Shown here in pieces: positions 51,901 through 59,398 of a stretch of DNA of 64,000 nucleotides; within the stretch, counting starts at the first letter, position 1, and each line of letters starts with the position of its first letter. This DNA comes from Streptomyces oryzae (GTDB lineage: Bacteria > Actinomycetota > Actinomycetes > Streptomycetales > Streptomycetaceae): assembly GCF_017676365.1 (NCBI RefSeq), contig NZ_JADKMA010000004.1:1-64000 (forward strand). Direction: 5' to 3'. A program made the translations under genes and the position numbers. Below the pieces are notes generated by a model. The model saw only the letters and a list, made by a program, of their open reading frames with translations. It had not been told where the DNA came from and searched no databases.

Positions 51901-52316
51901 GAGGGGAACCTCAATCGCGGTCGGCAGCGGTTGGTTGGGTCCCCGGCCGGGGTGCGGCCCCAGGCACACGGTCGGGTGCGTGCCTGGCCGCAGGCGGTGC
52001 GAGCCGCGTGCGCTGCGCGGTGGTGCTCGCTTCGCCGACGACCATGGACGCTCGATACCCGGCCCCAGTCAAGCGTGATCAGACCAGGTGAGAAGAGAGC
52101 TGCAAGAACCGGACGGGTGCAGTGAGGGAATGCGGGAGCACCGTGTGGGTGCCCGGGGTGCGGTGACGGGGCAGGTGCGGTGACGAGACACAGCTCTGGT
52201 GGGCGAGCGGGCGACCACAGAGTCCCCGCTTGCGGCCAGGTGGATTTTCCACCCATCGGTAGTCGTTTGCAGGCTCGTTCGCGGTTCGATGGCGGCAACC
52301 CGGGGAGCAAGTCAGC
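51901..52316. other. Divergent intergenic region
   Basis: No gene is supported between the wHTH gene (minus) and the pRiA4b-ORF3-like gene (plus). It probably holds their promoters. Confidence 0.4.
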
Positions 52317-52862
52317 GTGTCACGGTCGTGGTTGTCCATCCGCGTCGATTTGGTCTCCGGGCACGGTGCGGACCTGTGGCCGCGACCCGGCCGGATTCTT
52401 GCTGCGGCACGGACCCATTCCTTCGCTCAGCTCGCCCAAGCCATCGATCTGGCTTTCGGGCGCTGGGATCTGGCTCACCTGCACAAGTTCACGCTGACCG
52501 ACCAGACGTGCGTGAACCCGCTGGAGTGGTGGGATGGCGAAGCCCCGGAGGGCACTCTGGATGGCCACTCCACCAGGCTCAGCAGGCTGAAAGCCGGCGA
52601 GCAGTTCGCCTACGTCTTCGACTTGGGGGACAACTGGGAGCACCTGTGCACAGTGGGCGAGAGGCGCGTTGATCCGCTGGAGGAGTTCGGCGAGACGCCC
52701 TCCCGGCCGGAGCCCTACTGGGGCTGGGGGACTCTGCAGGACCAATACGGCCGCCGATGGGATGGTGACGAAGGGGAGTCACGCATGCCCAAGCGGCCTC
52801 CCCGAGGGCTTGGCGATCTCCCGCCGATCCTTCCCCTGTGGGGCGAACGACGGCGCGGCTGA
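52317..52862 (+). CDS. Plasmid pRiA4b ORF-3-like protein
   Basis: A 181-residue protein with the family core FAYVFDLGDNWEHLCTV and a typical N-terminal LAQAIDLAFGRWDLAHLHKF segment. The family (also called IS1096 passenger TnpR-like) is common on plasmids and mobile elements; its function is unknown. GTG 52317 has GGGAG about 9 bases upstream. The C-terminus diverges after about residue 140 and may be altered. Confidence 0.75.
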   Translation: MSRSWLSIRVDLVSGHGADLWPRPGRILAAARTHSFAQLAQAIDLAFGRWDLAHLHKFTLTDQTCVNPLEWWDGEAPEGTLDGHSTRLSRLKAGEQFAYVFDLGDNWEHLCTVGERRVDPLEEFGETPSRPEPYWGWGTLQDQYGRRWDGDEGESRMPKRPPRGLGDLPPILPLWGERRRG

Positions 52863-53302
52863 CGCCCGCTTCCGCCGGGTGGTTGCTGCTGACCGCCTGG
52901 AGCGTGCCCAGGACAGTGCTGGGTCTCTGGCCCCCGGGTGGCTCGCTACTGGCTCGCAGGTGGCTCGCCACTGGCTCGCCCCTACCTTTACCTGCACGGA
53001 TCACTGCTCGGCATATGCACCCCCACGATGGGCACTGCACAGCAGAATCGTCCGGACCAGTGTGATTTATGGCAACTCGGCACGCCGGGCCTTCTATATC
53101 TTGCGTGAGTCCGCGAACTGATTGCCACCCGCTGAGCGATGCTCGCCCAGGCACTACTCCCTCCCAACGGTCAGCGTCCGCTCCTCCGACGACGCCGACG
53201 TCTCCCCGGCCGGCGAGCAGTGCGAGCGACGGCGGCGCTGCTGGACCGGACGGGTGGCGCAAGACCAAGCGCTCTGCCTGCTCAGAGACACCGCCGAGCC
53301 GT
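52863..53302. other. Region upstream of the recombinase
   Basis: It holds the 11-bp-period iterons (52939-52982) and no supported gene. Because it lies upstream of the integrase it may carry its promoter. Confidence 0.4.
52939..52982. repeat. Four direct repeats with 11-bp period (iterons)
   Basis: TGGCTCGC occurs four times at 52939, 52950, 52961 and 52972, separated by TAC, AGG and CAC. The 11-bp period places all copies on one face of the helix, as in protein-binding iterons. It lies about 500 bp upstream of the recombinase. Confidence 0.6.
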
Positions 53303-53476
53303 TTGCAGGTTTTGTTCGCCACCCCTGAGCCGGGACTCAATCGGGAAGCTGCCGCCGTTCTGCTGCGCATTCTCAAGCAGTGCGCAGAGCGCAATGGCGC
53401 TCCGACGAGCATCGAGCTACGACTGGACGACCCCGCGAATCACCAGCAGAAGGAGCATGTGAGTGAGCGAAACTGA
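53303..53476 (+). CDS. Small ORF overlapping the recombinase start
   Basis: In this frame the last 50 codons read FATPEPGLNREAAAVLLRIL and KQCAERNG, then run to a TGA at 53474-53476, 12 bases inside the recombinase gene. Codon bias is good and the pattern resembles small proteins that precede serine recombinases in Streptomyces elements. The start is uncertain (TTG 53303 or 53312, no clear SD). It could be a recombination-directionality or regulatory factor; this is speculative. Confidence 0.4.
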   Translation: MQVLFATPEPGLNREAAAVLLRILKQCAERNGAPTSIELRLDDPANHQQKEHVSERN

Positions 53477-55235
53477 TCTCCCGCTTCCCTGGCTTCACCA
53501 GTCGGAGAAGTTGACCTCCCAGACCACCGCGACGCCCCGCCTCCCTCTCCGGTTCGCCTTCTACGGACGCGTGTCCACCGAGGACCAGCAAGAGCCCGAG
53601 GCTTCCCGGCTCTGGCAGCGCGGACGAGCCGAAGCGCTCATCGGGCCGACCGGCGGCACCATCGTCGCCGACTACTTCGACATCGGACAGACCCGCGCCC
53701 TGCCATGGAAGCGGCGCCCGGACGCTCGGGCGCTCCTGGCCGCACTTGCCGACCGCAATCGCGGCTTCGACGCCGTGGTCATCGGCGAGCCGCAGCGGGC
53801 CTTCTACGGCAACCAGTTCGGCGACACCTTCCCGCTCTTCGTGCACTACGAGGTCCCCTTGTGGGTGCCCGAGGTCGGTGGCGCCATCGACGCCAACAAC
53901 GAAGCCCACGACCTGATCCTGTCCGTCTTCGGCGGCATGTCCAAGGGCGAACGCAACCGGCTGCGCCTGCGCACCCACACCGCGATGGCATCGCAGACCC
54001 TCACCGAGGGGCGCTACCTGGGTGGGCGCCCGCCCTACGGGTACCGCCTGTGCGATCTGGGCCCGCACCCCAACCCGGGCAGGGCCGCCGACGGCAAACG
54101 GCTCCGCGGCCTCGAACCAGACCCGGAGACGGCGCCCGTGGTCGTCCGCATCTTCACCGAGTTTCTGCGTGGCTACGGAACCTTCGCGATCGCGGAGGGG
54201 CTCACCCGTGACGGCATCCCCAGTCCGTCCGCCCACGACCCCCGTCGCAACCCTCACCGCGACACCCGAGCCTGGGCCAAGAACGCCGTACGCGCCATCC
54301 TGGGCAACCCCCGCTACACCGGCCGCCAGGTCTGGAACCGTCAGAAGAAGCACGAGACGCTGCTCGACATCACCGACGTCAGCCTGGGCTACACCACCAA
54401 GATGCGCTGGAACACCCAGGACAAGTGGATCATCTCCAAGGAGATCGTCCACACCCCCCTCATCGACGACGAGACCTTCACCCGCACGCAGGATGTCCTA
54501 CGGACCCGGGTCCGCTCCGGCCCGGCACCCGGGGTCAAACGCACTCGGAACACGTACCTTCTGCGCGGTGCTCTGCAATGCGGCGTCTGCGGTCGCACCA
54601 TGCAGGGGCACTGGTCCCATCACCAGGCGTACTACCGCTGCCGCTTCCCCGAGCAGTACGCGCTCGCCAACCGCATCACGCACCCCCGCAACGTCTACCT
54701 ACGGGAAGCGTGGCTGATCCGGCCGCTCGACGACTGGCTCGCGAAAGTCTTTTCGCCGCACCGCCTGGACGAGACGGTTGATCTCATGGCTGCCGCCGCC
54801 CAAGAAGATCCAGGACCGGCCCGCACCACCAACACCGCTCAGCAGAAGATCGCCGACTGCGACACCAAGCTCGCCGCCCACCGAGCCGCGCTCGAAGCAG
54901 GCGCCGACCCCGCGCTGGTCACTCAATGGATCGCCGAAACCCAAGCCCGCCGCGAACAGGCCGAATCCGAGCTCCGAGCCACCACGCCGCAGCCACAGCC
55001 ACAGCCCGGCACACCGCTGTCGCGGGATGAGATCGCCGCACTCCTCCGAGCAGCCGGGAACCTCACCACGGCCATCCACCAGGCCGACCCCACCGACAAG
55101 GCCGAGCTCTACAAAAAGCTGGGCATCCGTCTGCGCTATGACCCCGCGCAGCAAAAAGTCCTGGTCGAGAGCCATCTCGACCAGGACCTGGGCGGTTCCC
55201 GTGGGGTACCAGTACGTGTCGGGAGGGGGACTTGA
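53463..55235 (+). CDS. Serine recombinase (integrase of the element)
   Basis: A 590-residue recombinase. The N-terminal resolvase domain has the nucleophile in FYGRVSTED (Ser38) and later YFDIGQTR and SVFGGMSKGERNRLR. The recombinase domain includes GRPPYGYR and AVRAILGNPRYTGRQVWNR. A zinc-ribbon begins at about residue 370 (QCGVCGRTMQGHW). A coiled-coil-like region and a long C-terminal segment follow. GTG 53463 has AAGGAG about 8 bases upstream. The last codons (VRVGRGT and TGA) lie inside the att core and the 3' end of the tRNA-Leu gene, so the C-terminus is completed by target DNA. Insertion into tRNA genes is unusual for serine recombinases. Confidence 0.9.
   Translation: MSETDLPLPWLHQSEKLTSQTTATPRLPLRFAFYGRVSTEDQQEPEASRLWQRGRAEALIGPTGGTIVADYFDIGQTRALPWKRRPDARALLAALADRNRGFDAVVIGEPQRAFYGNQFGDTFPLFVHYEVPLWVPEVGGAIDANNEAHDLILSVFGGMSKGERNRLRLRTHTAMASQTLTEGRYLGGRPPYGYRLCDLGPHPNPGRAADGKRLRGLEPDPETAPVVVRIFTEFLRGYGTFAIAEGLTRDGIPSPSAHDPRRNPHRDTRAWAKNAVRAILGNPRYTGRQVWNRQKKHETLLDITDVSLGYTTKMRWNTQDKWIISKEIVHTPLIDDETFTRTQDVLRTRVRSGPAPGVKRTRNTYLLRGALQCGVCGRTMQGHWSHHQAYYRCRFPEQYALANRITHPRNVYLREAWLIRPLDDWLAKVFSPHRLDETVDLMAAAAQEDPGPARTTNTAQQKIADCDTKLAAHRAALEAGADPALVTQWIAETQARREQAESELRATTPQPQPQPGTPLSRDEIAALLRAAGNLTTAIHQADPTDKAELYKKLGIRLRYDPAQQKVLVESHLDQDLGGSRGVPVRVGRGT
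55212..55230. other. Right attachment-site copy (att), 19 bp
   Basis: Identical to 8538-8556. Its bases 55217-55230 are the 3' end of the tRNA-Leu gene, and the recombinase reading frame passes through it. Downstream the sequence continues into the intact tRNA. Confidence 0.8.
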
Positions 55236-55301
55236 ACCCCCACGCCCTGTAAAGGGCACTAGCACCTCAAGCTAGCGCGTCTGCCATTCCGCCACCCCGA
55301 C
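55217..55301 (-). tRNA. tRNA-Leu (anticodon GAG)
   Basis: An 85-nt gene. The acceptor arms GTCGGGG and TCCCGAC pair with one G-U, followed by discriminator A; CCA is not encoded. The anticodon stem CTAGC/GCTAG encloses the loop TTGAGGT, giving anticodon GAG (55266-55268). A long variable arm (class II) and T-arm GGGGG-TTCAAGT-CCCCC are present. It is the integration site of the element, whose 3' end restores the gene. Confidence 0.9.
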
Positions 55302-55440
55302 CGGGTGTGCCGCGTGGCCGGTGGGTGGCCTTGCGACGGGTTAAACCTTAGCACCCGATGAAGGCTGCGATCACCCGGCTCTTGGGGTGCCGGGGTGTGG
55401 GCGGGAGGATGGGGGCCTACCTGCGAGAAGAGGAGGCAGC

Positions 55441-56772
55441 GTGAGTGCCGACAGTGCCGCGACCGCGAGTGCCGCTAGCGCCGAGAGCGAGGTCGTCGAT
55501 CTCTGCCGCGAACTGATCCGGATCGACACCAGCAATTACGGCAACAACGAGGGCCCAGGGGAGCGGGCGGCGGCGGAGTACGTCGCCGAGAAGCTGGCCG
55601 AGGTCGGGCTGGAGCCGCAGATCTTCGAGTCCAGTCCGGGTCGGGCCTCGACCGTGGCGCGGATCACGGGTGAGGACCCTTCGCGCCCTGCCCTGCTCAT
55701 TCACGGACACACCGACGTGGTGCCGGCCAACGCCGACGACTGGACGCATCACCCGTTCTCCGGGGAGATCGCCGACGGCTGCGTATGGGGACGCGGCGCC
55801 GTCGACATGAAGGACATGGACGCGATGACGCTGGCCGTCGTACGCGACCGGATGCGCAGCGGGCGGAAGCCGCCCCGCGACATCGTGCTGGCCTTCCTCG
55901 CCGACGAGGAGGCGGGCGGTGTCTACGGGGCCCGGCATCTGGTCGACAACCATGCCGATCTCTTCGAGGGGGTCACCGAGGCCATCGGCGAGGTCGGCGG
56001 GTTCTCCTTCACGGTCAACGAGGACCTGCGGCTGTATCTCGTCGAGACGGCCCAGAAGGGCATGCACTGGATGCGCCTGACGGTCGACGGCACCGCAGGC
56101 CACGGGTCGATGACCAACAACGACAACGCGATCACCGAGCTGTGCGAGGCCGTCGGGCGGCTGGGCCGGCACAAGTTCCCGGTGCGGGTCACCAAGACCG
56201 TCCGCTCGTTCCTGGACGAGCTCTCCGACGCGCTCGGGGTCGAGCTCGACCCGGAGGACATGGAGGAGACCCTCGCGCGGCTCGGCGGCATCGCGAAGAT
56301 CATCGGCGCCACGCTCCAGAACACCGCCGCCCCCACCCAGCTCGGCGCCGGCTACAAGGTCAACGTCATCCCCGGACAGGCGACCGCGCACGTGGACGGG
56401 CGGTTCCTGCCGGGCTACGAGGAGGAGTTCCTGGCCGATCTGGACCGGCTGCTGGGGCCGCGGGTACGGCGGGAGGACGTGCACGCCGACAAGGCGCTGG
56501 AGACGACGTTCGACGGCGCGCTGGTGGAGGCCATGCAGACCTCGCTGCGCGCCGAGGACCCGGTCGCCCGGGCCGTGCCGTACATGCTCTCGGGCGGCAC
56601 GGACGCCAAGTCGTTCGACGACCTGGGCATCCGCTGCTTCGGTTTCGCGCCGCTGAAGCTGCCGCCGGAGCTGGACTTCGCCGGGATGTTCCACGGGGTG
56701 GACGAGCGGGTTCCGGTCGACGGACTCCAGTTCGGGGTCCGGGTGCTGGACCGGTTCCTGGACCAGGCGTGA
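55441..56772 (+). CDS. M20-family metallopeptidase/deacylase
   Basis: A 443-residue zinc hydrolase of the M20/M25/M40 family. LLIHGHTDVVPA carries the first metal His/Asp, GRGAVDMKDMDAM the bridging Asp, and LADEEAGG the catalytic Glu and metal ligand. The dimerisation/lid domain (HWMRLTVDGTAGHGSM) is typical, and TDAKSF near the end contributes the last region. The substrate could be a dipeptide or an N-acyl amino acid. GTG 55441 has GAGGAGG about 5 bases upstream. It begins 139 bp beyond the tRNA-Leu gene and so marks the core chromosome. Confidence 0.9.
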   Translation: MSADSAATASAASAESEVVDLCRELIRIDTSNYGNNEGPGERAAAEYVAEKLAEVGLEPQIFESSPGRASTVARITGEDPSRPALLIHGHTDVVPANADDWTHHPFSGEIADGCVWGRGAVDMKDMDAMTLAVVRDRMRSGRKPPRDIVLAFLADEEAGGVYGARHLVDNHADLFEGVTEAIGEVGGFSFTVNEDLRLYLVETAQKGMHWMRLTVDGTAGHGSMTNNDNAITELCEAVGRLGRHKFPVRVTKTVRSFLDELSDALGVELDPEDMEETLARLGGIAKIIGATLQNTAAPTQLGAGYKVNVIPGQATAHVDGRFLPGYEEEFLADLDRLLGPRVRREDVHADKALETTFDGALVEAMQTSLRAEDPVARAVPYMLSGGTDAKSFDDLGIRCFGFAPLKLPPELDFAGMFHGVDERVPVDGLQFGVRVLDRFLDQA

Positions 56773-56958
56773 CGCTGCCGGGTGGCGGCTCCGTCGTTCG
56801 CCGTTGACCGCTGCGGGGCGGTAATCGGGTAATCGGCCACCTGTACGGAGCTGACTGGGACGAGTGAATGATCTAGTCGGTTCGTAGCCTGATTCCTCCA
56901 TCCTCGTTACAGGGAGTGCGGTCCCCGGCTGGGACCGTATTGCCAACAAGGAGGAATA

Positions 56959-57192
56959 ATGATCAAGAAGGTCATCGCCGCCGCGGCTGCCACCAGCGGT
57001 CTTGTGCTGGCTGGTGCGGGTATGGCCGTCGCCGACTCCGGTGCGCAGGGTGCCGCTGTGCACTCCCCGGGTGTCGTTTCCGGCAACACCGTGCAGGTCC
57101 CTGTCCACGTGCCGGTGAACGCCTGCGGCAACACGATCTCCGTGGTCGGTCTGCTGAACCCCGCGTTCGGCAACACCTGCGTCGCCAAGTGA
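56959..57192 (+). CDS. chpH: Short chaplin (ChpH-like)
   Basis: A 77-residue secreted protein: signal peptide ending in VADSGAQGA, then one chaplin domain with SPGVVSGNTVQVPVHVPVN, the Cys pair in NACGNTISVVGLLNPAFGNT-C, and ending VAK. Chaplins assemble into amyloid-like fibrils that lower surface tension and allow aerial hyphae to form. An excellent SD (AAGGAGGA) precedes the ATG. The 77-residue length and adjacency to a long chaplin match the chpH-chpC pair known in S. coelicolor. Confidence 0.9.
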   Translation: MIKKVIAAAAATSGLVLAGAGMAVADSGAQGAAVHSPGVVSGNTVQVPVHVPVNACGNTISVVGLLNPAFGNTCVAK

Positions 57193-57235
57193 CGTAAAGC
57201 CTCATCCGACCCGATCGGTGAGCAATCATCCGAGC

Positions 57236-57268
57236 GGCCCCGGAGCACGCGCCACGCGCTCCGGGGCC
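57236..57268 (+). terminator. Hairpin terminator after chpH
   Basis: GGCCCCGGAGC and GCTCCGGGGCC form a perfect 11-bp stem with an 11-base loop, 44 bases past the chpH stop. Confidence 0.7.
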
Positions 57269-57362
57269 CTCGGGTCTTGAGGGGGGCGGGACGGCGCGCC
57301 CAGGGTGCGCCTCCCCCTGACCGGTCACAGTCAGCCACCACTAGGCAGGGGATTCCACAACC

Positions 57363-58253
57363 ATGCGTCAGGGCACCAGAAAGGGCCTGCTCACCATCGC
57401 CGCCGCGGGCGGCCTCCTCGCAATCTCAGGGGGGACCGCGCTCGCCGACTCCGGCGCACAGGGCGGCAGCGCGAACTCGCCGGGGGTGCTCTCCGGCAAC
57501 AACGTCCAGGCTCCGGTCAACGTCCCGGTCAACGTCTGCGGCAACACCGTGAACGTCGTCGGCGTGCTCAACCCGGCGTCCGGCAACAGCTGCGGGAACG
57601 GCGGCTCCAGCAACGGGAACAACGACGGTCCCGGCCCGCAGGGCGGACACGGAGCCCACTCGGGGGGCTCCACACACGGCTCGCCCGGCGTCGGTTCGGG
57701 CAACGACGTACAGGTTCCGGTCGATGTGCCGGTGAACGTGTGCGGCAATACCGTCGATGTCGGCGGTGCGCTCAACCCGGCACACGGCAACGGCTGCGGC
57801 GATCAGCCGGCTCCCGGGAATCCGGGACCAGGGCCGGGGCCGGGGCCCGTCGAGCCCGGCTACCCGGAAGACCCGGGCCAGCCGCCCGGTGACCCCGACC
57901 AGCCGGGTGACCCCGGACAGCCCGGAGAGCCGCAGCAGCCGGGGCAGCCCGAGGAGCCGCACACACCTGGCGGCCCGGGTGAGGTCACCACTCCGGGCAC
58001 ATCCACCCAGCCGGGCAGCTCCGGTGAGGTGGGAGCCCCTTCGGTGCCGGTGGCCGCAACGGGGTCCGAGAGGCCGTCCGGGGCGAGTGAGAAGTCCCCC
58101 GGCTCCGGGAACCCCGGGGCAACAGGTGCCGACGGCGAACTGGCGCACACCGGCGCCGGTCCGCAGCTCGGTGTCGCCGCGCCGCTGAGCGTGGGCATGC
58201 TCGCGGGCGGTTACGTGCTCTACCGGCGCTCCCGCGCCGCCGCTCGACGCTGA
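57363..58253 (+). CDS. chpC: Long chaplin with sortase signal (ChpC-like)
   Basis: A 296-residue protein with a signal peptide (about 1-28), two chaplin domains (about 30-75 and 100-140, each with VNVCGNTV and a later GNxCG Cys), a Pro/Gly-rich wall-spanning linker (about 141-250), and a LAHTG sortase motif followed by a hydrophobic helix and RRSRAAARR. Long chaplins are covalently attached to the cell wall by class E sortases and anchor the short chaplins. The ATG at 57363 is preceded by GGCAGGGG. Confidence 0.9.
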   Translation: MRQGTRKGLLTIAAAGGLLAISGGTALADSGAQGGSANSPGVLSGNNVQAPVNVPVNVCGNTVNVVGVLNPASGNSCGNGGSSNGNNDGPGPQGGHGAHSGGSTHGSPGVGSGNDVQVPVDVPVNVCGNTVDVGGALNPAHGNGCGDQPAPGNPGPGPGPGPVEPGYPEDPGQPPGDPDQPGDPGQPGEPQQPGQPEEPHTPGGPGEVTTPGTSTQPGSSGEVGAPSVPVAATGSERPSGASEKSPGSGNPGATGADGELAHTGAGPQLGVAAPLSVGMLAGGYVLYRRSRAAARR

Positions 58254-58272
58254 CCTTGGCGTCAGCCGGAAC

Positions 58273-58294
58273 GGTCCCGGCCGTGGCCGGGACC
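58273..58294 (+). terminator. Hairpin after the long chaplin
   Basis: GGTCCCGGCC and GGCCGGGACC form a perfect 10-bp stem with a 2-base loop, 20 bases past the chpC stop. Confidence 0.6.
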
Positions 58295-58304
58295 GGCACG
58301 GCGG

Positions 58305-58338
58305 AGGGAGCGGTCCCGCAACCAGCGGACCGCTCCCT
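58305..58338. terminator. Second hairpin between convergent chpC and DUF5703
   Basis: AGGGAGCGGTCC and GGACCGCTCCCT form a perfect 12-bp stem with a 10-base loop, ending 27 bases before the DUF5703 stop. Together with the preceding hairpin it forms a bidirectional terminator region. Confidence 0.65.
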
Positions 58339-58364
58339 CTCAGCTCCTCACCGGCGACCGACGG

Positions 58365-58553
58365 TCACCAGGTCGGACGCAGCTGGCGGATGATACGGCG
58401 GCGCAGCCGCACCCGGCGGCTCCCGTCCGGGTACAGCCGCATCCGGGCCAGTTCCCAGTGCCCGTACTCGGCGTGGTCGGTCAGCAGTTGAGTCGCAGCC
58501 TTACGGGATACGCCCCGAGGGACGTACACATCGCGAAATTCGTATTCCGGCAT
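58365..58553 (-). CDS. DUF5703 family protein
   Basis: A 62-residue protein matching the actinobacterial DUF5703 pattern: PEYEFRDVYVPRGVSRKAAT, then LLTDHAEYGHWELARMRLYP and a basic C-terminal segment. The function is unknown. It is commonly located near the long chaplin and conserved hypothetical genes, as here. It is divergent from the next gene with a short intergenic gap. Confidence 0.8.
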   Translation of the reverse strand: MPEYEFRDVYVPRGVSRKAATQLLTDHAEYGHWELARMRLYPDGSRRVRLRRRIIRQLRPTW

Positions 58554-58600
58554 CCTCTCTATTGTGCGTGTGGACCCTGTCTGCCGATAGCGTCTGCACT

Positions 58601-59377
58601 ATGTCTGATGCTGCGCAGCCCACCGCTGCCGACGTACGCGCCGCCGCCGAGGCGGTCAAAGCCGCGCTGGACCGGCACCTCGAGGCCGTCGAGCGCCGCG
58701 CGGGGGAGTCCCGGGCGCCTGCCGGAGCGGGTGCCGACGCCGGTGCGGATGAGCGGGGCGCTTCGTCGGCGGAGCAGTACGCCGCCGAACTCGACTCCGC
58801 CGTCTATGCCGCCTTCGACGCGCTGGCCGCCGCGGGCGAGACCTACGACGAACTGCTCTACGAGGTCTACGACGAGGTCACCCCGTTCGAGATCCCCAGC
58901 AGCGACAGTCTGCCCGCCTACACCGGGCCGGAAGTGCCCAGCGCACTGAGCGTGCTGATCCGGCGGGACTACGTCATCTCCGAGCCGCACCGGCTGCAGG
59001 CACAGGCCGAGCGCGTCACCGAGCTCGATCCCGACTCGGTGGAGGACGAGCGGGTCGAGAGCGCCGCTCCGAGCAACAGCGTGCACGCGGCGCTCGGGGT
59101 GCTCTTCGGGGAGTACGAGCCGGACGAGATCGCCACCCGGCACAAGGAGTTCGGCCTGGAGGAGGGCGATTCCACGCTGTGGGTGACGGCGGTCGACGAA
59201 CCCGCCGAGCCCGGCGAGTGGCTGTCGGCCCCCTTCGAGCAGGCGGACCCCCAGCGGGTGATCTGCCGCTTCGACGTCAGCTCCGTCTTCGACGAGGACG
59301 AGGAGGATCTCGTACTCGAAGCCCGCGGTGAGGACGAAGACGAGGACGAGGACGAAGAAGAGGAAGACGAGATCTAG
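58601..59377 (+). CDS. Conserved hypothetical protein with acidic C-terminus
   Basis: A 258-residue protein of Streptomyces type. It starts with a helical, Ala-rich N-terminus, has a middle part with DELLYEVYDEVTPFEIPSSD and LSVLIRRDYVI, and ends in a Glu/Asp-rich tail (EDEDEDEDEEEEDEI). ATG 58601 is chosen because the upstream in-frame segment has no coding character. The function is unknown; the acidic tail suggests a protein-binding or disordered region. Confidence 0.75.
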   Translation: MSDAAQPTAADVRAAAEAVKAALDRHLEAVERRAGESRAPAGAGADAGADERGASSAEQYAAELDSAVYAAFDALAAAGETYDELLYEVYDEVTPFEIPSSDSLPAYTGPEVPSALSVLIRRDYVISEPHRLQAQAERVTELDPDSVEDERVESAAPSNSVHAALGVLFGEYEPDEIATRHKEFGLEEGDSTLWVTAVDEPAEPGEWLSAPFEQADPQRVICRFDVSSVFDEDEEDLVLEARGEDEDEDEDEEEEDEI

Positions 59378-59398
59378 CGCGCGGGAGGGGCGGAGGGC

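Larger units (their letters stand above)
8557..55211. mobile_element. Putative 46.7-kb integrative element in tRNA-Leu(GAG)
   Basis: It is bounded by 19-bp direct repeats of the tRNA-Leu 3' end, with an intact serine recombinase at the tRNA-proximal end whose last codons lie inside the tRNA sequence. The cargo is almost entirely defence-type and regulatory genes. No conjugation genes (FtsK/SpoIIIE-type Tra) or replication initiator were recognised, so it looks like a mobilisable or satellite-type genomic island rather than a self-transmissible AICE. The internal boundaries of sub-modules are not resolved. Confidence 0.65.

Noticed and set aside
8557-55211. CRISPR array or BREX/Pgl system
   Set aside because: No regularly spaced repeats were seen, and no PglZ, BrxC/PglY or BrxL-like genes were recognised despite a kinase and a methylase being present.
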